A DNA stretch of 64,000 nt from Rhizobium sp. 18055 (GCF_902706285.1 NZ_CACSKD010000010.1:124001-188000), one strand, 5' to 3'; positions 36,198 to 46,641 are shown, counted from the stretch's first letter. The notes: generated by a model from the sequence alone, not told the origin. Numbers and translations: made by a program.

Positions 36198-37442
36198 ATG
36201 ACGGAATTTGCACCGGATGCCGGCTTCCGCAAGAACCGGAAACTTAAGGCAGCGCTTCTCCGCCACAAGGCCTTTTCCAAAGAGGGCCTGTCCGAACGTC
36301 TTTTCGGATTGCTGTTCTCGGGCCTCGTCTATCCGCAGATCTGGGAAGACCCCGATCTCGACATGCAGGCGATGGAGCTTGAGCCTCATCACCGCATCGT
36401 CACCATCGGCTCCGGCGGCTGCAACATGCTGGCCTATCTCTCGAAAAGCCCGGCATCGATCGATGTCGTCGATCTCAACCCGCACCACATCGCGCTCAAC
36501 AAGCTGAAGCTTGCCGCTTTCCGGCATCTTCCCGCCCGCGCCGACCTGATCCGCTTTCTGGCGAAATCGGGCGAGACCTCCAACAGCGAGGCCTTCGATC
36601 GGTTCCTGTCCGCCAATCTCGACGACACCACGCGCACCTACTGGAACGGCCGCACGTTCGGCCGCCGCCGCGTCACCGTTTTCGACCGCAACATTTACAA
36701 GACAGGCCTGCTCGGCCGCTTCATCGGCGCCGCCCACCTGCTCGCCCGCGTCCATGGCATCGACCTGACCGGTCTCGCAAAGGCACAGTCGCTCGACGAA
36801 CAGCGCCAGTTCTTCGACCACAAGATCGCACCGCTGTTCGAAAAGCCTGTCGTGCGCTGGATCACCAGCCGCAAAAGTTCGCTTTTCGGCCTCGGCATTC
36901 CGCCGCAGCAATACGACGAACTCGCAAGCCTCGCCGCCGACAATTCGATCGCGCCGGTGCTGCGCCACCGTCTGGAAAAGCTCGCCTGTCATTTCCCGAT
37001 GCAGGAGAACTACTTTGCCTGGCAGGCCTTCGCCCGCCGCTACGGCGACGAAGGCGAAGGTCCGCTGCCGACTTACCTCAAGCCCGAGCACTACGAAGCG
37101 ATCCGCGCCAATGTCGATCGCGTCAGCGTCCACCATGCAAGCTTTACCGAACTGCTCGCCGGCGAACCGGCCGCCTCGCGCGATCGATACGTCCTGCTCG
37201 ACGCGCAGGACTGGATGACCGATCAGCAGCTGAACGACGTCTGGTCGGAAATATCCCGCACCGCCCGCGACGGCGCCCGCGTCATCTTCCGCACTGCCGC
37301 CGAAAAAAGCATCATCGAAGGCCGGCTGTCACCCGCCATCCGCGACCAGTGGACCTATCTCGAAGCGCGCTCGCAGGAACTCACCCCGCTCGACCGCTCG
37401 GCGATTTACGGCGGCCTCCACATCTACGTGAAGAAGGCATGA
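36198..37442 (+). CDS. btaA: BtaA: S-adenosylmethionine:diacylglycerol 3-amino-3-carboxypropyl transferase
   Basis: BtaA moves the aminocarboxypropyl group of S-adenosylmethionine to diacylglycerol, giving diacylglyceryl homoserine, the first step of betaine lipid (DGTS) synthesis at the inner membrane. The 414 residues have the family features FSGLVYPQIWEDP near the N-terminus, the SAM-loop segment VTIGSGGCNMLAYL with VVDLNPHHIALN, and DAQDWMTDQQLNDVW in the C-domain. ATG at 36198 starts MTEFAPDAGF. The stop overlaps the btaB start by 4 bp. DGTS replaces phospholipids in rhizobia short of phosphate; a Pho-box-like sequence lies upstream. Confidence 0.93.
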   Translation: MTEFAPDAGFRKNRKLKAALLRHKAFSKEGLSERLFGLLFSGLVYPQIWEDPDLDMQAMELEPHHRIVTIGSGGCNMLAYLSKSPASIDVVDLNPHHIALNKLKLAAFRHLPARADLIRFLAKSGETSNSEAFDRFLSANLDDTTRTYWNGRTFGRRRVTVFDRNIYKTGLLGRFIGAAHLLARVHGIDLTGLAKAQSLDEQRQFFDHKIAPLFEKPVVRWITSRKSSLFGLGIPPQQYDELASLAADNSIAPVLRHRLEKLACHFPMQENYFAWQAFARRYGDEGEGPLPTYLKPEHYEAIRANVDRVSVHHASFTELLAGEPAASRDRYVLLDAQDWMTDQQLNDVWSEISRTARDGARVIFRTAAEKSIIEGRLSPAIRDQWTYLEARSQELTPLDRSAIYGGLHIYVKKA

Positions 37443-38110
37443 GCAAGGTGGAAACAGGCACCTCCGCCCCGACGGAAACCCATGCCGACCTGATGGACGG
37501 CATGTATCGTTACCAGCGGCACATCTACGACCTGACACGCAAATACTATCTGCTCGGCCGCGACCAGACGATCCGCAATCTTGACCTCCAGCCGGGCGCC
37601 ACGCTGCTCGAAGTCGGCTGCGGCACCGGCCGCAACCTGGCGCTGGCTCACAAGCAGTTTCCGCACGCGAAGCTCTACGGCCTCGACATCTCGCAGGAGA
37701 TGCTGATCTCGGCCCGCAGGACCTTCGCAACTCTCGGCACCTCCGCCGACTTCCGCGTTGCCGACGCCACCGCCTTCACCGCGCAGGAATTCGGCCAAGC
37801 AGGTCTCGACCGCGTCATGATTTCCTACGCGCTGTCGATGATCCCCGATTGGGAACGCGCCATCGATGCGGCCTTCTCCGCCGTCAACCCGGGCGGCCAG
37901 CTGCACATCGTCGATTTCGGCCAGCAGGAGGGGCTCCCTGGCTGGTTTCGCGCCCTGCTCCGCTCATGGCTCACCAGGTTCCACGTCACTCCCCGCGCCA
38001 CCCTGCGCGAGGTTCTGCAGGCAAAGGCAGACCGCGAAAACGCTCAGTTGACGTTCAAGACAATCGGCGGCGGCTACGCCTGGCGGGCAATTATAATTAA
38101 AGGCCGCTAA
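37439..38110 (+). CDS. btaB: BtaB: diacylglyceryl homoserine N-methyltransferase
   Basis: BtaB methylates diacylglyceryl homoserine three times to give DGTS. The 223 residues show a class I methyltransferase with the SAM loop EVGCGTG at 58-64, LYGLDISQEML and VADATAFTAQEF, and VNPGGQLHIVDFGQ after it. Similar to phosphatidylethanolamine methyltransferases, but the 4-bp overlap with btaA identifies the role. No terminator is evident downstream. Confidence 0.92.
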   Translation: MSKVETGTSAPTETHADLMDGMYRYQRHIYDLTRKYYLLGRDQTIRNLDLQPGATLLEVGCGTGRNLALAHKQFPHAKLYGLDISQEMLISARRTFATLGTSADFRVADATAFTAQEFGQAGLDRVMISYALSMIPDWERAIDAAFSAVNPGGQLHIVDFGQQEGLPGWFRALLRSWLTRFHVTPRATLREVLQAKADRENAQLTFKTIGGGYAWRAIIIKGR

Positions 38111-38241
38111 TATTTAGCTTGAAACTAACCGAATTTTTACGTTGATATGGTGAATAGAGGGGCATCTATTCGCTGGGCACGTCATTTTTCGAAGGTCAGG
38201 CTGTGGGGCAAAAAGATCATTCTGTTCATGACGGAACACCC

Positions 38242-39039
38242 ATGCGCCGGCTCCTGTTTTGCGTTCTGCCGTTGGCCCTCATGCTGGCTGGCTGCACATC
38301 CTCTGGCTACGATTACCTTGAAACCGCGTCCATAAAGCCGAAAATGCGGTTTCAGGACACGGATCCTCAGGATTTCGGCGCCAAGCATCCCCAGCAGAAC
38401 GCCATCCACGGCATCGACATTTCCAAGTGGCAGGGTGATATCGACTGGCAGACCGTCCGCAATTCGGGCGTCGCATTCGCCTTTATCAAGGCCACCGAAG
38501 GCAAGGACCGCGTCGATCCGCGCTTCAGCGAATACTGGCAGCGCGCCCGCGCCGTCGGCATCCCCAATGCGCCTTACCATTTCTATTATTTCTGCTCGTC
38601 GGCAGACGAGCAAGCCGACTGGTTCATCAGCAACGTGCCGAAGGAATCGATGCGCCTGCCGCCGGTGCTCGACGTCGAGTGGAACGGCGAATCCAAGACC
38701 TGCCGCACCCGCCCCGATCCCGAGACCGTGCGTTCCGAGATCAAGCGCTTCATGGACCGGCTGGAAGCCTATTACGGCAAGCGCCCGATCATCTACACCT
38801 CGGTCGATTTCCACCGCGAAAACCTCGACGGTTATTTCCAGGATTATCACTTCTGGGTCCGCTCGGTCGCCAAGCATCCCGAAGTGACCTATGCCAACCG
38901 CCGCTGGGCCTTCTGGCAGTACACATCGACGGGCGTTATTCCCGGCATCAAGGGTCCGACTGACATTAACGTGTTCGCGGGTTCGGCGAAGAACTGGAAT
39001 AACTGGGTGGCATCGGTATCCAAGGATAGAAATTCTTAG
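38242..39039 (+). CDS. Lipoprotein GH25 muramidase (lysozyme)
   Basis: The 265-residue protein has a lipoprotein signal (lipobox LAGC at 15-18) and a GH25 domain from about residue 55. Conserved acidic residues appear in HGIDISKWQGDIDW, in FIKATEG and in LPPVLDVEW, and WAFWQYTSTG closes the barrel. GH25 enzymes cut the MurNAc-GlcNAc bond by hydrolysis. ATG at 38242 is chosen for the signal; an alternative GTG at 38203 would put 13 residues in front of it. A murein hydrolase of the MltB type follows 82 bp later on the same strand. Confidence 0.88.
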   Translation: MRRLLFCVLPLALMLAGCTSSGYDYLETASIKPKMRFQDTDPQDFGAKHPQQNAIHGIDISKWQGDIDWQTVRNSGVAFAFIKATEGKDRVDPRFSEYWQRARAVGIPNAPYHFYYFCSSADEQADWFISNVPKESMRLPPVLDVEWNGESKTCRTRPDPETVRSEIKRFMDRLEAYYGKRPIIYTSVDFHRENLDGYFQDYHFWVRSVAKHPEVTYANRRWAFWQYTSTGVIPGIKGPTDINVFAGSAKNWNNWVASVSKDRNS

Positions 39040-39121
39040 TAACGTCCTGCTTTCTTTCTTGCTTCTGTCACAATCATTTGGGACATCGACAGCAATTTCA
39101 GCAATGACGAGGATACACTCT

Positions 39122-40363
39122 ATGCACCGTACGCCTGCTAGCCGTTCTGCGCTCGCTCTCCTATTCGCCGTCGGCATCGTAACCGGCGCAGCAGCGCAAA
39201 CAGCGGCACCGGCAGCTCCGGCCGGCCAGGCTCCTGCTGCAGCAGCTGTCGCCTGCGACGGTGATCTCACGACCTTCCTCGCCGGCGTCAAGGCCGAGGC
39301 GATCGCAGCCGGCGCATCGACCGAGGCCGCAGACCGCGCACTGGCGGGTGCACAGATCGACCCCAAGGTTCTCAGCCGCGACCGCGCCCAGGGCGTGTTC
39401 AAGCAGACCTTCCTCGAATTCTCGCAGCGAACCGTGAGCCAGGCCCGCCTCGACATCGGCCGCCAGAAGATGAAGCAGTATGCCGACGTCTTTAACCGCG
39501 CCGAGCAGGAATACGGTGTTCCCCCGGGCGTCATCACCGCCTTCTGGGCGATGGAGACCGACTTCGGCGCCGTCCAGGGCGATTTCAACACTCGCAATGC
39601 ACTGGTGACGCTGGCGCATGACTGCCGCCGGCCGGAGCTGTTCCGCCCGCAACTGATTGCGCTGATCGAGATGGTCGAGCACGGCGACCTTGACCCCGAA
39701 ACCAACACCGGCGCCTGGGCCGGCGAAATCGGCCAGGTGCAGATGCTGCCGCGCGATATCGTCGCCTTCGGCATGGATGGCGACGGCGATGGCCATGTGC
39801 GCCTCAAGCAGAGCGGCCCTGATGCAATCCTGACCGCGGCGCGGTTCATCCAGCATCTCGGCTTCCAGAAGGGCCAGCCGTGGCTGCAGGAAGTCACTCT
39901 GCCGGAAAGCCTGCCCTTCGAGAAATCCGGCCTCGGCGGCACGATGACCGCTGGCGAATGGTTCGCATTGGGCGTCAAGCCGCGCAACGGCGACACCAGC
40001 TTCGGCAGCCTGCGCGGCGATCTCGTCCTGCCGCAGGGCCGCCTCGGACCGGCCTTCATCGCCTACCCGAACTTCGGCATCTATCTTGAGTGGAACAAGT
40101 CGTTCATCTACACGACCTCGGCTGCATATTTCGGCACCCGCCTCTCCGGCTCCGAGCCCTACCTGAAGGGCACCCCGGAACAGGGCCTGACCAACGACCA
40201 GATGAAGGAGTTGCAGACCAAGCTCGACACGATGGGCCACGACGTCGGCGCCATCGACGGCATCCTCGGCTCGGGAACCCGCATCGCCATCCAGAAGCAG
40301 CAGCAGCGCCTCGGCATGCCGGCAGACGGCTGGGCGACACCGGCGCTTCTGAACGCGCTCTGA
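39122..40363 (+). CDS. Secreted MltB-type lytic murein transglycosylase with peptidoglycan-binding domain
   Basis: The 413-residue protein has a Sec signal (cleavage near GAAAQT), an Ala/Pro-rich linker, an SLT_2 (GH103) domain from about 45 to 330, and a C-terminal peptidoglycan-binding repeat (LQTKLDTMGHDVGAIDG). The catalytic glutamate is in FWAMETDFGAVQG, followed by GEIGQVQMLPRDI and LRGDLVLPQG. It cuts glycan with formation of 1,6-anhydroMurNAc. ATG at 39122 follows GAGGA at 9-10 nt; 39104 is a weaker alternative. It follows the GH25 gene in the same direction. Confidence 0.92.
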   Translation: MHRTPASRSALALLFAVGIVTGAAAQTAAPAAPAGQAPAAAAVACDGDLTTFLAGVKAEAIAAGASTEAADRALAGAQIDPKVLSRDRAQGVFKQTFLEFSQRTVSQARLDIGRQKMKQYADVFNRAEQEYGVPPGVITAFWAMETDFGAVQGDFNTRNALVTLAHDCRRPELFRPQLIALIEMVEHGDLDPETNTGAWAGEIGQVQMLPRDIVAFGMDGDGDGHVRLKQSGPDAILTAARFIQHLGFQKGQPWLQEVTLPESLPFEKSGLGGTMTAGEWFALGVKPRNGDTSFGSLRGDLVLPQGRLGPAFIAYPNFGIYLEWNKSFIYTTSAAYFGTRLSGSEPYLKGTPEQGLTNDQMKELQTKLDTMGHDVGAIDGILGSGTRIAIQKQQQRLGMPADGWATPALLNAL

Positions 40364-40386
40364 GACCCATCAAATCGGATATGACG

Positions 40387-40412
40387 AGCCGGGCCATTGG
40401 TCCGGCTTTGTC
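40387..40412 (+). terminator. Probable terminator after the MltB-type gene
   Basis: AGCCGG (40387-40392) pairs with CCGGCT (40402-40407), with two further inner pairs possible, followed by TTTGTCGTTTG. The T-tract is broken, so termination may be partial. The next 260 bp up to the small membrane peptide gene hold no other gene that I can see. Confidence 0.55.
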
Positions 40413-40671
40413 GTTTGTGGATTTCCGTTGTTTTTCAGGGGCCTGGCGCGCGCCTTCAATCCGCCAAAGGTATGAATTGCCAGTCGCTCTGTTTTACGTT
40501 CCGTTAAAATCTGTGAATATTTTTCCGGCCGGTTTTTCTGTTTGTTTTCAGCAAAATAGCTTTTGTCACCACCGGGAGATGCGACATTTTCGCCGCAGCG
40601 CAGCAAAAAAACCGCTTTTCAAGTGTCGTATTCCCGACATATTATCGGCTGGTTAACGCGAGGAGAAAGAC

Positions 40672-40749
40672 ATGGGACTGACACGATCCTTGAATGTCGT
40701 TTTGATCGGTGCAGCGTTTCTATTTGTGTTGTCGATGCTTTTCATCTGA
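40672..40749 (+). CDS. 25-residue single-pass membrane peptide, function unknown
   Basis: ATG at 40672 is preceded by GAGGAGAAAGAC, one of the strongest ribosome sites in the window. The 25 codons (MGLTRSLNVVLIGAAFLFVL then SMLFI) end in TGA at 40749. The peptide is a basic four- to five-residue N-terminus followed by one hydrophobic span of about 18 residues, with nothing after it. A perfect 9-bp stem terminator with T-tracts lies 63 bp further on, so the peptide has its own short transcript between the MltB-type gene and metF. Function unknown; likely an inner-membrane regulator or complex subunit by analogy with other bacterial small proteins. Too short for ordinary gene finders. Confidence 0.65.
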   Translation: MGLTRSLNVVLIGAAFLFVLSMLFI

Positions 40750-40811
40750 CATTGACGCTGCCTCAAAAGGACTATGCCGAAACTCCTGAATAGCGAACAG
40801 TTCAGAACATT

Positions 40812-40846
40812 AAAAAAGCGCATGCCACCGCGGCATGCGCTTTTTT
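40812..40846. terminator. Bidirectional terminator between the small peptide gene and metF
   Basis: GCGCATGCC (40818-40826) pairs perfectly with GGCATGCGC (40832-40840), flanked by AAAAAA on the left and TTTTTT on the right. It can end the plus-strand peptide transcript and the minus-strand metF transcript. Confidence 0.92.
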
Positions 40847-40869
40847 AGTCTGCCTTATGTCCTCAAGCC

Positions 40870-41769
40870 CTACGCCGCAGCGCCGGTGCTCTTCGCTTCA
40901 TTGCGCTTGAAGCCGAGATTGGTCAGCACAGCCGATACCAGCGGCGAACGGTTCATCGTGTAGAGATGAAAATCGCTGATGCCGCGCTTGGCCAGATCCT
41001 CGATCTGCTCGGCCGCAACCTCTGCCGCCACCTTGGCCCGCTCTTCCGGCTTGTCGTCATAGCCGGCGAAGCGATCGTCGAGGAAGCCGGGAATGACCGT
41101 GCCGCAGGCACCGGCAAAGCGCTTCAGCTGCGTCAGGTTCATGATCGGCATGATGCCGGGCACCACAGGAATGCTGATCCCCGCAGCGCGCACCTTTTCC
41201 AGGTAGCGCTCGAAATTGTCGTTGTCGAAGAAGAACTGCGTCAGAGCCCGGTTCGCACCATTCTCCGCCTTGCGCTTCAGCATCTCGATATCGGCAGCCA
41301 CATCGCGACTTTCCGGGTGCTTTTCCGGATAGGCCGAAACGGATATCTCGAACGCGCCGATTTCGCGCAGTCCGGCAACAAGCTCTGCCGCATTGGCATA
41401 ACCACCCGGATGCGGATTGTAGGGCGCACCAACGCCATCAGGCGTGTCGCCGCGCAAAGCGACGAAATGCTTCACGCCGGCGGCACGGAAGCTCTCCACG
41501 ACGCTGTGCGTCTCGTCCTTGGTCGCACCGACGCAGGTCAGATGCGAAGCGGTGGCAAGCGGGGTGGAGGCGATGAAGCGCGACACGGTCGCCAGCGTCG
41601 GCGCCTTGGTCGTGCCACCGGCGCCATAGGTCACCGAAACGAAATCCGGGTTCCAGTCCTGCAATTCGCTGACAGCCTTCCACAGCTGGACTTCCGCCTC
41701 ATCGGACTTTGGCGGGAAGAACTCGAACGAGATGCCGATCCTTTTGCGCGCGTCGCTGTTCAAAACCAT
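40870..41769 (-). CDS. metF: 5,10-methylenetetrahydrofolate reductase MetF
   Basis: MetF is the FAD enzyme that makes 5-methyl-THF, the methyl donor for methionine synthesis. The 299-residue protein shows the family pattern: SFEFFPPKSDEAE at the N-terminus, VSVTYGAGGTT, HLTCVGATKDE, FVALRGDTPDG and TQFFFDNDNFERYLE. ATG at 41769 follows GGGGGA at 8 nt and lies 1 bp from the stop of the upstream ArsR-methyltransferase gene, so the two are co-transcribed. The operon ends in a strong terminator. Regulation by the upstream gene product through a palindrome at 42815-42830 is likely. Confidence 0.96.
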   Translation of the reverse strand: MVLNSDARKRIGISFEFFPPKSDEAEVQLWKAVSELQDWNPDFVSVTYGAGGTTKAPTLATVSRFIASTPLATASHLTCVGATKDETHSVVESFRAAGVKHFVALRGDTPDGVGAPYNPHPGGYANAAELVAGLREIGAFEISVSAYPEKHPESRDVAADIEMLKRKAENGANRALTQFFFDNDNFERYLEKVRAAGISIPVVPGIMPIMNLTQLKRFAGACGTVIPGFLDDRFAGYDDKPEERAKVAAEVAAEQIEDLAKRGISDFHLYTMNRSPLVSAVLTNLGFKRNEAKSTGAAA

Positions 41770-41770
41770 T

Positions 41771-42796
41771 TTATTTTCCCCCGGCAAATATAGGTTCGGC
41801 GCGTTCGCTCTCGATCGAGGCCATCAGACGCCTGGGGTCACGTGCGAGCCAGATGGTGACTGTCAGCCCCTGCCCGCTCTGATGCCCCGGATGAAGATCG
41901 ACGACCTGCTCGATATCCAGCCCCGCCTTGCGCAACCAGTCGGACATCGACTGATGCGAGAAGCCGAGACGGACATGTGCATGCTCGCCACGAAGATATT
42001 CCAGCGTATGAGGCGCCAGATCGATGATAACAAGCCGCCCGCCCGGGCTCAGCATGCGCGCCGCTTCGCCGATGGCGATCTCCGGCTGATCGAAGAAGTG
42101 CAGGACCTGATGGATCGTCACCAGATCGAAGTCCTGCGCCTCGAAGGGCAGGTTCAGAATGTCGGCATGGCGAACCGAGGCCTTGGTGATGCCTGTGCGG
42201 TCCAGATTGGCGCGGGCAACGCTCAGCATGTCGCGGCTGGCATCGACGCCGATGGCACGTCTATAGAGCCCGGAGAGCAGCTCGAGGATACGGCCGGTGC
42301 CGGTGCCGAGATCGAGCAGTGAATCGATCGGCTGGCTGCCGAGCAGCCGGATGACCGCGGCATCCACCTCTTCATCTGCCGCATGCAGGCGGCGCAGCTC
42401 GTCCCATTCGGCAGCGTTGCGGCTGAAATAGTCCTGCGCCCGCTCGGAGCGCTGGCGCTTGACCGCATCGAGACGCTCGCCATCGCGCAGGATGACAGGA
42501 TCGTTCTCGGAGGCATGCGACAGCAGGCTTCTTACGAAGCTCGCGGCTTTACCGTCCTGCCGCAGCCGGAAATAGGCCCAGGCACCCTCCTGATAGCGAT
42601 CGATCAGCTCGGCTTCGCCGAGCAGCTTCAGGTGGCGGGAGATGCGCGGCTGGGATTGTCCGAGAATTTCTGTAAGATCGGTCACGGTGACATCGCCGGC
42701 GGCAAGCAGTGCCAGAAGGCGCAGACGCGTCGGCTCACCGGCCGCCCTGAGAACGTCCACCACCGCATCCAAACCCAACCTGACAGGCTCACCCAT
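41771..42796 (-). CDS. ArsR-type regulator fused to a methyltransferase-like domain (SahR-like)
   Basis: The 341-residue protein has an N-terminal winged helix (about 10-90, with GEPTRLRLLALL and SQPRISRHLKLL) and a C-terminal class I SAM-methyltransferase fold (LLDLGTGTGRILELL, VRHADILNLPFEAQDFD, LSPGGRLVIIDLAPH). This fusion is the architecture of SahR, the regulator of methionine-cycle genes that senses S-adenosylhomocysteine in Proteobacteria. Its place directly upstream of metF and a perfect palindrome just before the gene support that role. ATG at 42796 (with GGAT upstream) is preferred, since ATG at 42814 would abut the palindrome with no ribosome site. Whether the domain still catalyses methylation is unknown. 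Confidence 0.85.
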   Translation of the reverse strand: MGEPVRLGLDAVVDVLRAAGEPTRLRLLALLAAGDVTVTDLTEILGQSQPRISRHLKLLGEAELIDRYQEGAWAYFRLRQDGKAASFVRSLLSHASENDPVILRDGERLDAVKRQRSERAQDYFSRNAAEWDELRRLHAADEEVDAAVIRLLGSQPIDSLLDLGTGTGRILELLSGLYRRAIGVDASRDMLSVARANLDRTGITKASVRHADILNLPFEAQDFDLVTIHQVLHFFDQPEIAIGEAARMLSPGGRLVIIDLAPHTLEYLRGEHAHVRLGFSHQSMSDWLRKAGLDIEQVVDLHPGHQSGQGLTVTIWLARDPRRLMASIESERAEPIFAGGK

Positions 42797-42814
42797 ATTC
42801 GATCCAATCAACAT

Positions 42815-42830
42815 ATAAAGATATCTTTAT
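42815..42830. promoter_or_regulatory. 16-bp perfect palindrome, candidate SahR-type operator
   Basis: ATAAAGATATCTTTAT is a perfect palindrome centred between 42822 and 42823, 19 bp upstream of the chosen start of the ArsR-methyltransferase gene. Winged-helix dimers of the ArsR family bind such dyads. Its position at the probable promoter implies autoregulation and control of metF. Confidence 0.75.
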
Positions 42831-42909
42831 GTGAAATGGATTGGTCGCGCAAGCGGCATTTCGCTTCGTTCACGAAATTCGCTGCGCAAATAGCGACATA
42901 GCGGTCCAC

Positions 42910-42936
42910 AAAAAAGCCCCGGCGAACCGGGGCTTT
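42910..42936 (-). terminator. Rho-independent terminator after ettA
   Basis: On the minus strand AAAGCCCCGG pairs with CCGGGGCTTT over a TTCG loop, running into TTTTTTG, about 28 bp past the ettA stop. Confidence 0.9.
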
Positions 42937-42963
42937 CTCGAATGCGACGATGCAAACCGGCAA

Positions 42964-44613
<1,650 letters not shown>

Positions 44614-44805
44614 CGTTGAATTGCTCCAGGCAGAATGGGAAGTTGCCGCTATGTAGGCGAATTGGCGCCCGGGAGCAACGCGCAGCGCCGAAAAACACGC
44701 GGGTTTTGTGGGAGCCTCGCGCAGCAGCGCAGCCAGAGGCGCACCCCATGCCAGCTTTTGGAGGCCGATCCAGCAAGACACGGCCTCGGCTTGCCCTCTC
44801 CGACC

Positions 44806-45540
44806 TTAGAACCCTGCCGCATCGACCATCCCTTCATTGCAGCCGAACTGCGTTCTGCCGGCGGCTTGGATGAGATCGCCAAGCCCCGCCTGCGCATCCG
44901 TCGTCGCGTCCTCGGACAGCCCGATCGTCAGTTCGCTGATGACGCGGCTATTCCCCGCCCGGCGGCAGCTCATCTTGACGCGATCACTGGCGCCGGGGCC
45001 GAAGCTCTTGTCGAAAGCGGCCTTGATCTGCTCGGCACTCAGCATCTTGCCGATATTGGCGGCAAACAGATCGCGCACTGCAGAGCCATTCAATTCATCC
45101 ACCAGCCGCACCGCCGTGCCGAAATAATCGTCGGCGCTCATATTGGTGCAGGTGCCGTGCTTCAGCCATTCATGCCGTTCCAGCCCGGATTGGGTGCCGG
45201 GCATCGCCTTGTCGAGCGCTGCCTTGCCCGCCTGCGAGAGCGTCACCGCAGGTAGGTCACGCCAGCTGCCATCCTTGTCGGCAGACCGCAGATCCTCGGA
45301 CACGCCGCAATAGTCCTTGCGCATCGGCCATAGCCCATGCAGCGAGAAATTCGTCGCGTCGTAGCGTTCCCCTCCCTGGTGGGCGCATTCGGCCTTGCGC
45401 TGGTTGGTCTGGCAGACGGCCGGCTGCCAGCTTGCCGCCAGAATGTAGCGGGTCCGCCCGCCGCCCTGCTGCGCCAAGACCGGCCCGGCGATGATTGTTG
45501 CGATGACCAATGCCACGATACGCGCAAGCAGATTGCTCAT
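44806..45540 (-). CDS. Secreted ribonuclease T2
   Basis: The 244-residue protein has a Sec signal (IVALVIATIIAGPVLAQ) and both catalytic segments of the RNase T2 family: CAS1 FSLHGLWP and CAS2 HEWLKHGTC, each with its histidine. It should be a periplasmic endoribonuclease giving 2',3'-cyclic phosphates, like E. coli RNase I. Several cysteines fit disulphides. ATG at 45540 follows GGAGATGGGA. It stands as a single gene between ettA and a divergent hydrolase gene. Confidence 0.92.
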   Translation of the reverse strand: MSNLLARIVALVIATIIAGPVLAQQGGGRTRYILAASWQPAVCQTNQRKAECAHQGGERYDATNFSLHGLWPMRKDYCGVSEDLRSADKDGSWRDLPAVTLSQAGKAALDKAMPGTQSGLERHEWLKHGTCTNMSADDYFGTAVRLVDELNGSAVRDLFAANIGKMLSAEQIKAAFDKSFGPGASDRVKMSCRRAGNSRVISELTIGLSEDATTDAQAGLGDLIQAAGRTQFGCNEGMVDAAGF

Positions 45541-45711
45541 TCCCATCTCCAACCCAACCTCTATCCGCAAAAGAACAATTCATGAACACAAAAGCATGTC
45601 GCGCATCGTCCCGCAAGACGCAAAACGGCATCATTGAAATTCCCCGGCACAACCTGCCCGGCCTGTTGCATTTGGCCGCTGTTCTGGTCTTCTCCCGCCA
45701 CGGAGGAAATC

Positions 45712-46641
45712 ATGTTCGCAGACACCCGGCGCCTCGATCATTCAGGCGCCTCACTCGCCTTTCATCATCAGCCAGCAGACGGCGCGGCGCGCGGCATTGT
45801 GCTCGTCTGCCACGGCCTCGCCGAGCATTCGAAGCGCTACGAGACCTTCGCGACGGCAATGGCCGCCCGCGGCTACCATGTCTATGCCTACGACCACCGC
45901 GGCCACGGCGAGACGATCGCAGCGGACGCGCCGATCGGCCGCTTTGCCCGCCGCGATGGCGCAAGACGCGTCATCGACGACGTTTTGGCGATGCGCGACT
46001 ACGTGGCGACCGAGCATCCGGGCCTCCCCGTCATCCTCTTCGGTCACTCGATGGGTGGATTGATCGCGCTCAATGCGGCAGTCACCTACCCCAGGAAATT
46101 CGACGCCGTTGCCATCTGGAACGCGAACTTCAATCCCGGCCTCGCCGGTCGCGCCGCGCAAGGCATCCTGCTGGTCGAGCGAGCACTGAAAGGCTCCGAC
46201 GTGCCGAGCGACCTCTTGCCGAAACTGACCTTCGGCACATGGGGCAAATCGATATCGGGGCGCCGCACCGATTTCGACTGGCTGTCGCGCGATCCCGATC
46301 AGGTGGAAAAGTATATCGCCGATCCGCTTTGCGGCTTCGACGCCTCCGTGTCGCTGTGGCTAGACCTGTTCGAACTGACGTTCCGGGCGCCGCAGAAGCA
46401 GCATCTGGCACGCCTGCCGACAGAGACGCCGATCCAACTGGTTGGTGGCGGCAAGGATCCGGCAACGGACAACGGAAAAGCCGTCACCTGGCTTTCAAAC
46501 CATTTGAAAGCATCCGGCTTCTCTCGTATCAGCACTGAGATATATCAGGATATGCGTCACGAGACCTTGAACGAGATCGGCGCTGACACGGCAATCTCGG
46601 CTTTTGCCGATTGGTGCGACCAGGCAACCGCCAGATCCTGA
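45712..46641 (+). CDS. Alpha/beta hydrolase, monoacylglycerol lipase-like
   Basis: The 309-residue protein is an alpha/beta hydrolase of the serine aminopeptidase S33/Hydrolase_4 type. It has the oxyanion HGLAEHSKRY, the DHRGHGET segment, the nucleophile elbow GHSMGG, and a late histidine in DMRHETLNE. Lysophospholipase or monoacylglycerol lipase action is likely; the exact lipid is unknown. No signal is seen. ATG at 45712 follows CGGAGGAAAT. A transporter-enzyme run begins 72 bp downstream on the same strand. Confidence 0.85.
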   Translation: MFADTRRLDHSGASLAFHHQPADGAARGIVLVCHGLAEHSKRYETFATAMAARGYHVYAYDHRGHGETIAADAPIGRFARRDGARRVIDDVLAMRDYVATEHPGLPVILFGHSMGGLIALNAAVTYPRKFDAVAIWNANFNPGLAGRAAQGILLVERALKGSDVPSDLLPKLTFGTWGKSISGRRTDFDWLSRDPDQVEKYIADPLCGFDASVSLWLDLFELTFRAPQKQHLARLPTETPIQLVGGGKDPATDNGKAVTWLSNHLKASGFSRISTEIYQDMRHETLNEIGADTAISAFADWCDQATARS

